Shown here: positions 17,509-27,193 of the stretch, one piece after another
Layout: every line of letters starts with the position of its first letter
Position numbering within the stretch: the first letter of the stretch is position 1
Assembly (NCBI RefSeq): GCF_003696235.1
Contig: NZ_RFFJ01000007.1
Coordinates: forward strand, 1-64,000
Length of the DNA: 64,000 bases
DNA from: Streptomyces triticirhizae
Lineage (GTDB): Bacteria > Actinomycetota > Actinomycetes > Streptomycetales > Streptomycetaceae
Direction: 5' to 3'
The notes under the pieces: generated by a model
Databases searched by the model: none
Seen by the model: the letters and a program-made list of their open reading frames with translations, nothing else
What the model was told of the DNA's origin: nothing
Position numbers and translations under genes: made by a program

Positions 17509-17955
17509 ATGTCGCTCTACGCCGCTTACGCCGTGAACCTCGACCCCCGGTTGATGGCCCGGCGCGCTCCGCACTCGCCGCTGCGCGGCACCGGCTGGAT
17601 CACCGGCTGGCGGCTCACGTTCGGCGGCGAGGAGATGGGCTGGGAGGGCGCGCTGGCCACCCTGGTCGAGGCGGGCGTGCCGCCGGCGCCCGACGTGTTC
17701 GTCGCGCTCTACGACATCGCCCCCATGGACGAGGAGCGCCTCGACCGCTGGGAGGGCGTGGGCCTCGACATCTACCGCAGGACCAGGGTCCGCGTGGACA
17801 CCCTGGACGGCGCGGTCAACGCCTGGGCCTATGTGCTCAACGGCTACGAGGGCGGGCTGCCCTCCGCGCGCTACCTGGGTGAGATCGCCGACGCCGCCGA
17901 GTCGGCCGGCGCGCCCCACGACTATGTGATGGAACTGCGCAAGCGCCCCTGCTGA
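17509..17955 (+). CDS. Gamma-glutamylcyclotransferase-like (AIG2/GGCT) protein
   Basis: The 148-residue protein starts MSLYAAYAVNLDPRLMARRA. It has the GGCT-fold hallmarks of a Y.YG/AS-like N-terminal loop, FVALYDIAPMDEERLDRWEG (the catalytic-loop acidic residue) and AWAYVLNGYEGGLPSARYLG. In this subgroup the usual YGSN becomes YAVN. The reaction would be cyclisation of gamma-glutamyl groups to 5-oxoproline, but the physiological substrate is unknown. It is divergent from lpdA. Confidence 0.8.
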   Translation: MSLYAAYAVNLDPRLMARRAPHSPLRGTGWITGWRLTFGGEEMGWEGALATLVEAGVPPAPDVFVALYDIAPMDEERLDRWEGVGLDIYRRTRVRVDTLDGAVNAWAYVLNGYEGGLPSARYLGEIADAAESAGAPHDYVMELRKRPC

Positions 17956-18044
17956 ACCCGCCTGCCCCGCACACACCCGCGCCGAGATCCGCCCGTTTCC
18001 CCCGGCGTTGGGTGGCTGGTACCCGATCCTGACGCGGACGCCGT

Positions 18045-18056
18045 CTACGCGCGTAG
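18045..18056. promoter_or_regulatory. Palindromic operator CTACGCGCGTAG before PNP
   Basis: A perfect 12-bp palindrome ends 24 bases before the PNP start. The same sequence occurs at 23055-23066 (deoC) and 40266-40277 (adenosine deaminase), and 10/12 at 55221-55232 (nucleoside ABC operon). Every occurrence is in a promoter of a nucleoside gene. Confidence 0.8.
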
Positions 18057-18080
18057 GAAGGAAACGGTTAGGCTCACTCC

Positions 18081-18881
18081 GTGAACGCATCTGACATGGC
18101 CCGCTCGGGCGAGGCGGCCGCCGCCCGGCTACGCGAGTTGACCGGTGTGGACAGCCATGACGTGGCACTGGTCATGGGCTCGGGGTGGGGCCCGGCGACC
18201 GAGCGGCTGGGAACGCCGACCGCCGCGCTGGACGTGACCGAGCTGCCCGGCTTCCCCCCGCCGACCGCCGAGGGCCACGCCGGCCGGGTCCACTCCTACC
18301 AGGTGGGCGACAAACGCGCGCTGGTCTTCCTCGGGCGCACCCACCTCTACGAGGGCCTCGGCGTGGGCGCCGTGGCGCACGGGGTGCGCACCGCCGTGGC
18401 GGCCGGCTGCCGCACGGTCGTGCTGACCAACAGCTGCGGCGGACTGCGCCAGGGAATGCACGTGGGACAGCCGGTCCTGATCAGCGACCACATCAACCTG
18501 ACCGGAACGTCACCGATCGTGGGCTCGAACTTCGTTGATCTGACCGATCTTTACTCGCCACGCCTGCGGGCGCTCTGTCAGGAGATCGACCCCAGCCTGG
18601 AGGAGGGCGTCTATGTGCAGTTCCCCGGGCCGCACTACGAGACCCCGGCCGAGATCCGGATGGTACGGACGATCGGCGGGGACCTGGTGGGCATGTCCAC
18701 GGTGCTGGAGGCCATCGCGGCCCGCGAGGCGGGGGCCGAGGTGCTGGCCGTCTCGCTGGTGACCAACCTCGCGGCCGGGATCACCGGCGCGCCGCTCGAC
18801 CACGAGGAGGTCCTGCGGGCCGGCCGCGACGCGGCCGAACGCATGGGGTCCCTGCTCAACCAGGTGCTGGTCAAACTCTGA
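18081..18881 (+). CDS. Purine-nucleoside phosphorylase
   Basis: The 266-residue protein is a trimeric-type (PNP/MTAP) phosphorylase: [83 protein letters not shown] and [10 protein letters not shown], with the substrate-binding phosphate loop, Glu and Asn region. It splits purine (deoxy)nucleosides with phosphate to a base and (deoxy)ribose-1-phosphate. GTG 18081 is used; ATG 18096 is an alternative. It is followed 49 bases later by the sugar phosphomutase, so the pair feeds deoxyribose-5-phosphate to deoC. The palindromic operator lies just upstream. Confidence 0.94.
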   Translation: MNASDMARSGEAAAARLRELTGVDSHDVALVMGSGWGPATERLGTPTAALDVTELPGFPPPTAEGHAGRVHSYQVGDKRALVFLGRTHLYEGLGVGAVAHGVRTAVAAGCRTVVLTNSCGGLRQGMHVGQPVLISDHINLTGTSPIVGSNFVDLTDLYSPRLRALCQEIDPSLEEGVYVQFPGPHYETPAEIRMVRTIGGDLVGMSTVLEAIAAREAGAEVLAVSLVTNLAAGITGAPLDHEEVLRAGRDAAERMGSLLNQVLVKL

Positions 18882-18930
18882 CCGAACGCCAACGGAATCG
18901 CGCACGACCGGTCGGCCCCAGGAGTTATCG

Positions 18931-20631
18931 ATGAACGCGGACACCACCCCAGAACCGGCCGGGCCGGACCTGCTCACCCGGGCGCGCGCCTGGCTGGCGG
19001 AGGACCCCGACCCGGCCACCCGCGCCGAGCTGGCCGCGCTGCTGGAACGTGACGACCGCTCCGCCCGCGCCGCGCTCGCCGAACGCTTCGCCGGCACGCT
19101 CCAGTTCGGCACCGCCGGGCTGCGCGGCGAGATGGGTGCGGGGCCGACGCGGATGAACCGCGCCGTGGTGATCCGCGCCGCCGCCGGCCTCGCCCGCTAC
19201 CTGCGGGAACGTTCCCCCGGGCTGGTCGTCGTCGGCTACGACGCCCGGCACAACAGCGAACGGTTCGCCCTCGACAGCGCCGCCGTCCTCGTGGGCGCCG
19301 GGCTGCGCGCCGCGCTGCTGCCCCGGCCGCTGCCCACGCCCGTGCTGGCGTTCGCCATCAGGGAGTTGGGCGCGGTCGCCGGGATCGCCGTGACCGCCAG
19401 CCACAACCCGCCCCGGGACAACGGCTACAAGGTCTACCTCGGCGACGGCAGCCAGATCGTGCCGCCGGCCGACGCGGAGATCGCCGCCGAGATCGCGGCG
19501 GTCGGCGCGCTCGCCGACGTGCCCAGGCCGGCCGGCGGCTGGGAGGTGCTGGGCGAGGAGATCGTCGCGTCCTATCTGGCGCGCAGCGGCGCCGCGTTGA
19601 CGCCCGGCTCCCCGCGCACCGTGCTCACCGTCTATACCCCGATGCACGGCGTGGGCCAGTCGGTGCTGACCGAGGCGTTCACCAGGAACGGCTTCCCCGC
19701 GCCCGTCGAGGTGCCCGAACAGGCGGCGCCCGACCCGGACTTCCCCACCGTCTCCTTCCCCAACCCGGAGGAGCCCGGCGCGATGGACCTCGCCATCGCG
19801 ACGGCCGGCGCGACGCCCGGCGCCGAACTGCTACTGGCCAACGACCCGGACGCGGACCGCTGCGCCGTCGGCGTCCCCGACCCGGCGGCCGAGGGCGGCT
19901 GGCGGATGCTGCGCGGCGACGAGGTCGGCGCGCTGCTCGCCGCCCACCTGGTGCGCGGCGGACGGAAGGGAACGTTCGCCACCTCGATCGTCTCCTCCTC
20001 CCTGGTCGGGCGGATCGCCGCCGATTCCGGGCTGCCGTACACGGAGACGCTGACCGGCTTCAAGTGGCTGGCCCGGGTGCCGGATCTCGGCTATGCCTAC
20101 GAGGAGGCGCTGGGCTACTGCGTCGACCCGGCCGGGGTGCGGGACAAGGACGGCGTGACCGCCGCGCTGCTCGTCGCCGAACTGGCCGCCGGGCTGCGGG
20201 CCGAGGGCCGCACGGTGACCGACCTGCTCGACGAGTTGGCGGTGCGGCACGGGCTGCACGCCACGGACCAGCTGTCGGTCCGGGTCGCTGACCTGTCCCT
20301 GATCGCCGACGCGATGCGCCGGCTGCGCGCCGACCCGCCGCGCGAGCTGGCCGGGCTGCCGGTCGCCGAGGCGGAGGACCTGCGCGAGGGCGGGCCCGAA
20401 CTCCCGCCGACGGACGGCCTCCGCTACCGCCTGGCCGGCGGGGGCCCGGTGGACGCGGCGCGGGTGGTGGTCCGGCCCTCGGGCACCGAGCCGAAGATCA
20501 AGTGCTATCTGGAGGTCGTCGTCCCCGCCGCCGACACGGCCGCCCTGCCGGCGGCCCGCGCCGTCGCGTCGGAGACCCTGGCGGCCCTGCGCCGAGACCT
20601 GGCCCACCGGGCCGGCCTGCCGGCCGAGTAG
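18931..20631 (+). CDS. Phospho-sugar mutase, probably phosphopentomutase (PGM/PMM superfamily)
   Basis: The 566-residue enzyme has all alpha-D-phosphohexomutase elements: FGTAGLRGEMGAGPTRMN, the phosphoserine loop TASHNPPRDNGYKVY (Ser157), the Mg loop DPDADR (Asp305), the sugar loop YAYEEALGYCVDP and the phosphate loop PSGTEPKIKCY. It is usually annotated phosphomannomutase. Its length and closeness to PGM2, together with the place between PNP and deoC, favour conversion of (deoxy)ribose-1-phosphate to the 5-phosphate. ATG 18931 follows AGGAG. It is likely cotranscribed with PNP. Confidence 0.9.
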   Translation: MNADTTPEPAGPDLLTRARAWLAEDPDPATRAELAALLERDDRSARAALAERFAGTLQFGTAGLRGEMGAGPTRMNRAVVIRAAAGLARYLRERSPGLVVVGYDARHNSERFALDSAAVLVGAGLRAALLPRPLPTPVLAFAIRELGAVAGIAVTASHNPPRDNGYKVYLGDGSQIVPPADAEIAAEIAAVGALADVPRPAGGWEVLGEEIVASYLARSGAALTPGSPRTVLTVYTPMHGVGQSVLTEAFTRNGFPAPVEVPEQAAPDPDFPTVSFPNPEEPGAMDLAIATAGATPGAELLLANDPDADRCAVGVPDPAAEGGWRMLRGDEVGALLAAHLVRGGRKGTFATSIVSSSLVGRIAADSGLPYTETLTGFKWLARVPDLGYAYEEALGYCVDPAGVRDKDGVTAALLVAELAAGLRAEGRTVTDLLDELAVRHGLHATDQLSVRVADLSLIADAMRRLRADPPRELAGLPVAEAEDLREGGPELPPTDGLRYRLAGGGPVDAARVVVRPSGTEPKIKCYLEVVVPAADTAALPAARAVASETLAALRRDLAHRAGLPAE

Positions 20632-20676
20632 TCCACCGACCTCGTGCCCGGGCCGGTCGGGCGAGCCGCGCGCATG

Positions 20677-20708
20677 GGGGGCGGCGCCGGCCGGCCGGCG
20701 CCGCCCCC
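20677..20708. terminator. 32-bp perfect palindrome between convergent genes
   Basis: GGGGGCGGCGCCGGCC is followed by its exact reverse complement, giving a 32-bp perfect palindrome. It sits between the phosphomutase stop (20631) and the stop of the phosphodiesterase (20735), so it can serve as a bidirectional terminator. Confidence 0.65.
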
Positions 20709-20734
20709 GGAAGCCCGCCGCGGGCGCGGGCGGA

Positions 20735-22027
20735 CTACGCCACGGCCGGGACGATGTACGAGTAGACGTCCTCGATCACATGGCGCTCGTTGTAGTACTG
20801 GATCGTGTCGCCCACCGTGTTGTTGAGGATCGCCGTCTCCAGGCCCGCGTGGTAGTCGGTCGCGGTGTTGGTCCCGGTTCCGATGTGGACGCGCAGCAGG
20901 CTGCCGGGCCGCACGACGTACCCGTCGCCGATGATCACCCGCACATTGCCCGCGCCGTCGCGCAGATAGTGGCCGGAGACGTCGATCGGGCGGTTCGTCG
21001 TGTTGCGCAGGGCGACGTACTCCGACTCCTCGGGCCGCATGTCGTCGCCCGAGGGGTTGGGGTAGACGTGGTCCACGACCACCCCGGCCGCGCGCGGCTC
21101 CGGGTCGCGGCCGTCGCGGACGCGGCGGGCCGTGTCGGTGAGGTTGGTGACCAGGTAGTCGTACCCCTGGTCCAGCGTCATCGCCAGCTGCTCGGGGCTG
21201 TCGACCGGGTCGTTGTAGACCAACAGGCCCGCGTCGTGGGCGCGTTCGACGTCCGCCGCGCTGGTCACGCGCGGGTCGGCGAAGACGCCGACGGTCCACT
21301 CGGCCAGCTCAGCCAGCTCCTCGTCGCCGAGCATCGCGCCGCCCGTGAGGTACGCCAGCGGAACGTCGGGCAGCACCGACTCGAACTCGCGCAGCGCGTC
21401 CTGGTCCCGCGAGTGGACCAGGACCCGGAACGCGCCGGAGCGGGTCGTGGAGTCGTCGTCGTAGCCGTACTCGGCGAGGAGTTCGGCGAGCCTGGTGGCC
21501 ACCCCGGGGCTCTTCTCCGGCGCCTTCAGCTCGAAGGAGAACGCGGCGCGGCCCCGGTTCAGACGGAGGATCTCCTCCACGGTGGGCACCCGTTCCCCGG
21601 CGTACTCCTCGCGGTGCCAGGACCCGGCGTCCAGCCGCCTGATCTCGGCCAGGGTGAACGCGCCCACGTCGGCGCCGGCCCGCTCGGGGAAGACCTCCTC
21701 GACGTTGGTGGTCCGCTCCAGGGTGTCGTCGTGGACCAGGACGAGTTCGCCGTCGGCGGTCAACTGGACGTCGCCCTCCAGCACTTCGGCCCCCTGGGCG
21801 AGCGCCTCGCGGTAGGCGGCCGCGGTCTCCTCGGGTGCGTGCCGGGGCGCGCCCCGGTGCGCGACGACGGGCACCTCACGGTGGTGGCCGCCGCCCCGCC
21901 CGGCCGTCTCCACGGAGGTCCCGGCCGCGTCGGCGGTGGGCGTCGGGGCGGAGTCCACGGCGACCAGGCTGGTCAGGACGACGGCCGTGGCCGCCGTCAA
22001 CGGAACGGCGAGGGAACGTACGCGCAT
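20735..22027 (-). CDS. Secreted glycerophosphodiester phosphodiesterase with C-terminal lamin-tail-like domain
   Basis: The 430-residue protein has a signal peptide ([20 protein letters not shown]). A GDPD TIM barrel follows ([47 protein letters not shown]), with His, Glu and Asp ligands as in GlpQ. Near the end, [35 protein letters not shown] and [14 protein letters not shown] form a lamin-tail domain. It should release sn-glycerol-3-phosphate and an alcohol from glycerophosphodiesters, or teichoic-acid-like polymer, outside the cell. The LTD may bind the surface or DNA. Confidence 0.9.
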   Translation of the reverse strand: MRVRSLAVPLTAATAVVLTSLVAVDSAPTPTADAAGTSVETAGRGGGHHREVPVVAHRGAPRHAPEETAAAYREALAQGAEVLEGDVQLTADGELVLVHDDTLERTTNVEEVFPERAGADVGAFTLAEIRRLDAGSWHREEYAGERVPTVEEILRLNRGRAAFSFELKAPEKSPGVATRLAELLAEYGYDDDSTTRSGAFRVLVHSRDQDALREFESVLPDVPLAYLTGGAMLGDEELAELAEWTVGVFADPRVTSAADVERAHDAGLLVYNDPVDSPEQLAMTLDQGYDYLVTNLTDTARRVRDGRDPEPRAAGVVVDHVYPNPSGDDMRPEESEYVALRNTTNRPIDVSGHYLRDGAGNVRVIIGDGYVVRPGSLLRVHIGTGTNTATDYHAGLETAILNNTVGDTIQYYNERHVIEDVYSYIVPAVA

Positions 22028-22194
22028 CGGTCAACACACCTCGATCGGCTCTGTGTTCAGGGGGCCGGGGGACGACCCCGGGCGCGAAGGACCCTACGGA
22101 CGATCGGGGTACGGCGGGAGAACCCCCGCCAAAGGGAAGCGGTCCACCGGGTGGTTTCGGCCAACCCCCGCTGGAACCGGCCAGGTTGAGGGCC

Positions 22195-22890
22195 TCAGGA
22201 GGTCAGCCAGAGCACCAGCAGCGCCACGCCGCCCAGGGCCAGCGGCGCGAGGATCTCGTAGCTCCAGCGCACCACGACCTCGCTCCGCCCGTTCTCCCCG
22301 CTGCCCCCGTTCTCCCCGTTCTCCCCGCTCCCGGTCCCGTCCCTGCCCTCGGTCTCGTCCCGGCCGTGCCGCTCGGCGAGTTCGCGGAGTTCGGCGACGG
22401 CCATGTCGCCGGGCGCCGGGCGCGCGGCGTCCACGTCGGCGGCGCCGCCGATCGGGCCGCCGAGGCCGAGGAACGAGCGGGGCGCGCGCCCGGCCTCCGC
22501 GTTCTCCCGGCGGCGGTTGGCCTTGGACCTGGCGCGCAGCGAGACCGGAATCGCCCACATCTGGTACTTGACCCCGCCGGCCACCAGCTCCGTCGAGTAG
22601 CCGGCGTGAATGGTCTCGACGGCGCTCCAGGGGGCGGTGATGGTGCGGAACGGGTTGCGCACCCGGAGCCGTTCGTCGGAGGCGAAGACGGCGGGCCGCA
22701 GGGTGAACGCGATCACCAGCGGGGCCACGAAGAGGAGGGTGGACGCGGCGGTCACCGGCGTGCGGCCGTCGCCGCGCAGCAGCGCGTCGCCGGCGAGCCA
22801 GCCCACCAGGCCGAGCAGCACCACCCCGGCGACCAGCGCCGAACCGGAACGGTAGATGCGGTCGGCGTACTTCTCGGGCTCACTCGTCAT
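22195..22890 (-). CDS. Membrane protein with bacterial PH-like domain
   Basis: The 231-residue protein has hydrophobic segments at about 17-37, 48-68 and at the C-terminal end (LAPLALGGVALLVLWLTS). The cytoplasmic stretch SDERLRVRNPFRTITAPWSA (residues about 70-110) is typical of the PH-domain protein family found throughout actinobacteria. A low-complexity linker GSGENGENGGSGENG precedes the last helix and reflects a short tandem repeat at 22288-22330. Function is unknown. It is a conserved neighbour of deoC. Confidence 0.75.
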   Translation of the reverse strand: MTSEPEKYADRIYRSGSALVAGVVLLGLVGWLAGDALLRGDGRTPVTAASTLLFVAPLVIAFTLRPAVFASDERLRVRNPFRTITAPWSAVETIHAGYSTELVAGGVKYQMWAIPVSLRARSKANRRRENAEAGRAPRSFLGLGGPIGGAADVDAARPAPGDMAVAELRELAERHGRDETEGRDGTGSGENGENGGSGENGRSEVVVRWSYEILAPLALGGVALLVLWLTS

Positions 22891-23054
22891 GCCCCCGATT
22901 CTGCCGGAGACCCGGCCCGCTTCAACCGACCGTTATGCCATAGTTCCCTTCGCCGCCGCGCGCGCCGACCCGCGCCGCCGACGGCGCCCGCCCGTTCCCG
23001 TTCCCGAGGGGCCCGGGCGCCCGGCCGGATTCCCACTGTGGGGATGACATGCCA

Positions 23055-23066
23055 CTACGCGCGTAG
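23055..23066. promoter_or_regulatory. Palindromic operator CTACGCGCGTAG before deoC
   Basis: This perfect 12-bp palindrome is centred 25 bases before the deoC ATG and is identical to the sites before PNP and adenosine deaminase. Confidence 0.8.
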
Positions 23067-23085
23067 ATATGCTCGTCTGGTGACC

Positions 23086-24033
23086 ATGTCTTCGAAGGCC
23101 GAGACGCTGGCGGACGTGACGGCGTCCGACGCGGCGCTGCGCCGCTTCCTGCACGGGCTCCCCGGCGTCGACGCGGTGGGCCTTGAGGCCCGTGCCGCCG
23201 CGCTGGGCACGCGTTCGATCAAGACCACGGCCAAGGCGTACGCGTTGGACCTGGCGATCTCCATGATCGACCTGACCACGCTTGAGGGCGCCGACACCCC
23301 GGGCAAGGTGCGGGCGCTGTGCGCCAAGGGCCGCAACCCCGACCCGACCGACCGTGCCACGCCCCAGGTCGCCGCGATCTGCGTCTACTCCGACCTGGTC
23401 GCCGTCGCCAGGGAGGCCCTCGCCGGCAGCGGCATCGCGGTGGCCTCGGTGGCGACGGCGTTCCCGGCCGGCCGCGCGGCCCGTTCCGTGAAGCTGGCCG
23501 ACGTCGCCGAGGCGGTCGCGGCCGGGGCCGACGAGGTGGACATGGTCATCGACCGGGGCGCGTTCCTGGCCGGCCGCTACCTCTCGGTCTACGAGGAGAT
23601 CGTGGCGGTGCGCGCGGCCTGCGGCGACGCGCATCTCAAGGTCATCCTGGAGAACGGGGAGCTGGCCACCTACGACAACATCCGCCGCGCCTCCTGGCTG
23701 GCGATGCTGGCCGGCGCCGACTTCATCAAGACCTCGACCGGCAAGGTCGGGGTCAACGCGACGCCCGCCAACACCCTGTTGATGCTCCAGGCGGTGCGGG
23801 ACTTCCGCGCCGCGACCGGGCGGCAGATCGGCGTGAAGCCGGCCGGCGGCATCCGCACCGCCAAGGACGCGCTGAAGTTCCTGGTGTTGGTGAACGAGAC
23901 GGCGGGGCCCGACTGGCTGAGCCCGGAGTGGTTCAGGTTCGGCGCCTCCAGCCTGCTGAACGACCTGCTGATGCAGCGTCAGAAGCTCGGTACCGGACGG
24001 TACTCGGGCCCCGACTATGTGACGGTGGACTGA
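23086..24033 (+). CDS. deoC: Deoxyribose-phosphate aldolase
   Basis: The 315-residue class I aldolase has DLTTLEGADTPGKVRALCAK, the conserved Asp in EVDMVIDRGAFLAG, LKVILENGEL, GADFIKTSTGKVG with Schiff-base Lys215, and GVKPAGGIRTAKDAL with Lys251. It splits 2-deoxyribose-5-phosphate to acetaldehyde and glyceraldehyde-3-phosphate, completing deoxynucleoside catabolism. The start could also be GTG 23080. Two aldehyde dehydrogenase genes follow at once, which fits disposal of the acetaldehyde. The palindromic operator is 20 bases upstream. Confidence 0.96.
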   Translation: MSSKAETLADVTASDAALRRFLHGLPGVDAVGLEARAAALGTRSIKTTAKAYALDLAISMIDLTTLEGADTPGKVRALCAKGRNPDPTDRATPQVAAICVYSDLVAVAREALAGSGIAVASVATAFPAGRAARSVKLADVAEAVAAGADEVDMVIDRGAFLAGRYLSVYEEIVAVRAACGDAHLKVILENGELATYDNIRRASWLAMLAGADFIKTSTGKVGVNATPANTLLMLQAVRDFRAATGRQIGVKPAGGIRTAKDALKFLVLVNETAGPDWLSPEWFRFGASSLLNDLLMQRQKLGTGRYSGPDYVTVD

Positions 24034-24039
24034 GCGACG

Positions 24040-25470
24040 ATGACGTTCGACTACGCGCCGGCGCCCGAGTCCCGGGCGATCGTGGACATCCCGGCCTCGC
24101 ACGGGCTGTTCGTGGACGGGGAGTTCAGGCCGGCCGCCGACGAGGCGGTCTTCAAGACGGTCGCGCCGGCCAGCGAGGAGGTGCTCTCCGAGGTCGCCAA
24201 CGCGGGGGCCGAGGACGTGGACGCCGCCGTCCGCTCCGCGCGGAAGGCGTTCGCGAGCTGGTCGGCGCTGCCGGGCTCGGAGCGCGCCAAGTACCTGTTC
24301 CGCATCGCCCGGTTGGTGCAGGAGCGCTCCCGCGAGCTGGCGGTGCTGGAGTCGCTGGACAACGGCAAGCCGATCCGGGAGTCGCGGGACGTGGACCTGC
24401 CGCTGGTCGCGGCGCACTTCTTCTACTACGCGGGCTGGGCGGACAAGCTGGAGCACGCCGGATTCGGCCCGGCGCCCCGGCCGTTGGGCGTGGCCGGCGG
24501 GGTGATCCCGTGGAACTTCCCGCTGCTGATGCTGGCGTGGAAGGTCGCGCCGGCGCTGGCCACGGGCAACACGATGGTGCTCAAGCCGGCGGAGACCACG
24601 CCGCTGACCGCGTTGCTGTTCGCGCGGATCTGCCAGCAGGCGGGGCTGCCGCCCGGGGTGCTCAACATCCTGACGGGGGACGGCGCGACGGGCGCCGCGC
24701 TGGTGGCGCACCCGGGGATCGACAAGGTGGCGTTCACCGGCTCGACGGAGGTGGGCAAGGCCATCGCGCGCACGGTGGCCGGCTCGCACAAGCGGGTCAC
24801 GCTGGAGCTGGGCGGCAAGGCGGCGCACATCGTCTTCGACGACGCGGCGCTGGACCAGGCCGTGGAGGGCATCGTCCAGGGCATCTTCTTCAACCAGGGG
24901 CATGTGTGCTGTGCGGGCTCCCGGCTGTTGGTGCAGGAGTCGGTGGCCGACGAGCTGCTGGCGGCGCTGAAGGCGCGGATGAGCACGCTGCGGGTGGGCG
25001 ACCCGTTGGACAAGAACACCGACATCGGCGCCATCAACTCGGCCGAACAGCTCGCCCGCATCAGGGAGTTGGCGGACGCGGGCGAGGCGGAGGGCGCGGA
25101 GCGCTGGGCGCCGTCCTGCGAACTGCCGTCCACCGGCTACTGGTTCGCGCCGACGCTGTTCACCGGGGTGACGCAGGCGCACCGGATCGCGCGGGAGGAG
25201 ATCTTCGGCCCGGTGCTGTCGGTGCTGACGTTCCGCACCCCGCAGGAGGCGGTGGAGAAGGCGAACAACACCCCGTACGGGCTCTCCGCCGGCATCTGGA
25301 CGGAGAAGGGCTCGCGCAGCCTGTGGATGGCGAACCGGCTGCGGGCGGGCGTGATCTGGTCCAACACGTTCAACAAGTTCGATCCGACCTCGCCGTTCGG
25401 CGGGTACCAGGAGTCGGGCTACGGCCGCGAGGGCGGCCGTCACGGTCTGGAGGCCTACCTCGATGTCTGA
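24040..25470 (+). CDS. Aldehyde dehydrogenase (NAD(P)-dependent)
   Basis: The 476-residue enzyme is complete. The coenzyme domain has VIPWNFPLLMLAWKVAPALA and GSTEVGKAIA. The general base Glu lies in VTLELGGKAAHIVFDDA. The catalytic Cys lies in GHVCCAGSRLLVQ (Cys290-291). FREEIFGPV-type and SPFGGYQESGYGREGG motifs are at the end. It oxidises an aldehyde to acid. The six-base gap after deoC suggests it acts on acetaldehyde from deoxyribose. Its last eight bases overlap the next aldehyde dehydrogenase gene. Confidence 0.93.
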   Translation: MTFDYAPAPESRAIVDIPASHGLFVDGEFRPAADEAVFKTVAPASEEVLSEVANAGAEDVDAAVRSARKAFASWSALPGSERAKYLFRIARLVQERSRELAVLESLDNGKPIRESRDVDLPLVAAHFFYYAGWADKLEHAGFGPAPRPLGVAGGVIPWNFPLLMLAWKVAPALATGNTMVLKPAETTPLTALLFARICQQAGLPPGVLNILTGDGATGAALVAHPGIDKVAFTGSTEVGKAIARTVAGSHKRVTLELGGKAAHIVFDDAALDQAVEGIVQGIFFNQGHVCCAGSRLLVQESVADELLAALKARMSTLRVGDPLDKNTDIGAINSAEQLARIRELADAGEAEGAERWAPSCELPSTGYWFAPTLFTGVTQAHRIAREEIFGPVLSVLTFRTPQEAVEKANNTPYGLSAGIWTEKGSRSLWMANRLRAGVIWSNTFNKFDPTSPFGGYQESGYGREGGRHGLEAYLDV

Positions 25471-26326
25471 GCCGCTGCCGGTCCTCAAGACCTACAAGCT
25501 GTTCGTGGGGGGCGCGTTCCCCCGGTCCGAGAGCGGGCGGGTGTACGAGGTGACCGACGCGAAGGGCCGCTGGCTGGCCAACGCCCCGCTGGCCTCGCGC
25601 AAGGACGCGCGGGACGCGGTGGTCGCGGCCCGGAAGGCGTTCCCGCGCTGGTCGGGCGCGACCGCCTACAACCGGGGACAGGTGCTCTACCGGATCGCCG
25701 AGATGGTGCAGGGGCGCGGGGACCAGTTCCGCGCGGAGGTCGCGGCGGCCGACGGGCTGTCGCGGTCGAAGGCGGCGGCCGTGGTGGACGCGACCGTGGA
25801 CCGGCTCGTCTGGTACGCCGGCTGGGCGGACAAGGTGGCGCAGGTCGCCGGCGGCGCCAACCCGGTGGCCGGGCCCTACTTCAACCTCTCGACGCCCGAA
25901 CCGACGGGTGTGGTCGCGGTGTTGGCACCCCGGGACTCCTCGCTGCTGGGCCTGGTCTCGGTGCTGGCGCCGGTGCTGACCACGGGGAACGTGGCGGTGG
26001 TCGTCGCCTCCGAACGCGCGCCGCTGCCGGCGCTGTCGCTGGCCGAGGCGCTGGCCACCTCGGACGTGCCGGGCGGGGTGGTCAACGTGCTCAGCGGCGC
26101 GACCGCCGAGCTGGCCCGCCCGCTGGCCGCGCACCAGGACGTCAACGCGATCGATCTGGCCGGCGCTGACGCCGAGTTGGCGACCGAGCTTGAGGTGCTG
26201 GCGGCGGAGAACCTCAAGCGGGTGCGGCGCCCCGACCCGACCGAGGACTTCACGGCGCCGCCGGGCACGGACCGGCTGCTGGGTTTCGTGGAGACCAAGA
26301 CGGTCTGGCACCCGACGGGCGTCTGA
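25463..26326 (+). CDS. Short aldehyde dehydrogenase-like protein lacking the catalytic domain
   Basis: The 287-residue protein matches only the N-terminal part of an aldehyde dehydrogenase (KLFVGGAFPRSESGRVYEVT, VVAARKAFPRWSGATAYNRG, EPTGVVAVLAPRDSSLLGLV). It has no catalytic Cys region and ends in a tail DRLLGFVETKTVWHPTGV. Similar short partners occur beside the full-length enzyme in Streptomyces, so this is a family trait rather than a local truncation. It probably forms a complex with the upstream enzyme, whose stop it overlaps. Its last 171 bases plus 9 more are duplicated at 32470-32649. Confidence 0.85.
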   Translation: MSEPLPVLKTYKLFVGGAFPRSESGRVYEVTDAKGRWLANAPLASRKDARDAVVAARKAFPRWSGATAYNRGQVLYRIAEMVQGRGDQFRAEVAAADGLSRSKAAAVVDATVDRLVWYAGWADKVAQVAGGANPVAGPYFNLSTPEPTGVVAVLAPRDSSLLGLVSVLAPVLTTGNVAVVVASERAPLPALSLAEALATSDVPGGVVNVLSGATAELARPLAAHQDVNAIDLAGADAELATELEVLAAENLKRVRRPDPTEDFTAPPGTDRLLGFVETKTVWHPTGV

Positions 26327-26335
26327 ACGGGGCGG
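26156..26335 (+). repeat. Direct repeat, left copy (3' end of the short ALDH gene)
   Basis: 180 bases are repeated at 32470-32649 with a single mismatch (G at 26227, C at 32541). The left copy forms the intact end of the 25463-26326 gene. The two copies bracket a 6.3-kb island. Confidence 0.95.
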
Positions 26336-26350
26336 AGCCTCCCCGCAGTT

Positions 26351-26388
26351 GGCGCCGGGCGCCCGCGCGCGGGGCGCGCGCCGGCGCC
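26351..26388 (+). terminator. Imperfect GC hairpin after the short ALDH gene
   Basis: GGCGCCGGGCGC and GCGCGCGCCGGCGCC bracket a GC-rich loop 25 bases past the stop. No such hairpin follows the right repeat copy. Confidence 0.45.
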
Positions 26389-26420
26389 GGCGCGGGGGCC
26401 GGGGTGACGGGCCGGGGTGG

Positions 26421-27054
26421 TTACCGGCCGGGCGGGCCGCCGGTTTCGGCCTGGATGTCAGTGAAGGTGAAGCGGTCGAGTGAGGCGATGAGTTGGCCGG
26501 CGATGACCCAGCCGATGTCGGGGTCTTCGAAGGGGATGCCGGCGGCGCCGGTGAGAACGGGGCCGTTGAGGCCGGGCTGGTAGAGGGCGCCCTGGACTCC
26601 GGCCAGGGTCCAGGCGCGGACGCGTAGGGCGACGAAGCGTTGCCTCAGGTGGGGGCAGGCCCGGACGGACAGCGTCGCGCAGGGTAGGCAGACGGGTGGG
26701 TGGGCGGTCTCCAGCCCCTGGGGCCAGTCACCGGGGTTGTCCGACGCGTCGCCCATGAGCCAGAGCACGGCCGTCTTCGGTGCGGTCCGCCGGGCTTCCG
26801 CACACCTGGCACAACAGCCCGGCCAGGGCGAGGCGTTGACGGAGTGGGTGCACGGCGCCGAACTCGGGGTTGCCCTTCCCCGGGGTGGATGGGACGCGGC
26901 GCCACAGGACGCCGCCGGTGTCGCGGTCGTAGGAACGCTCGTCGGCGTAGGCCAGCCGTCCGTTTCGGGCCACGACCCGCGCGGCCGTTGGCTGTTCGCC
27001 GGTCCACCGGCTGATGTAGGGGACGGTCACCCTGCTCTTCGTTGCCGGGCTCAT
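26421..27054 (-). pseudogene. Cys-rich hypothetical protein of a mobile-element-associated family, frameshifted
   Basis: From ATG 27054 (GGAGG six bases upstream) the frame encodes YISRWTGEQPTAARVV, LAYADERSYDRDTGGVLWRR and LLCQVCGSPADRTEDG, then goes astray. The next frame continues naturally with LWLMGDASDNPGDWPQGLET, HPPVCLPCATLSVRACPHLR and a C-terminal FTFTDIQAETGGPPGR. One extra C near 26772 explains the break. CxxC and CLPC pairs suggest zinc binding. The family is common in Streptomyces accessory regions and has no known function. Two further relics of it are at 28023-28157 and 45282-45647. Confidence 0.6.
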
Positions 27055-27193
27055 CGAGGTCCTCCGGTCACCACGTTCGGGGGCTGTTTGTCGGCCCGAT
27101 GGTTCTGAGGCCATTTACCTGTCTCACTGTGCTCGTACACTCGTGCATAGAAGTTGCTCCGTGCTGGTAGACGGCTATGACGTAGGGGTGGTG

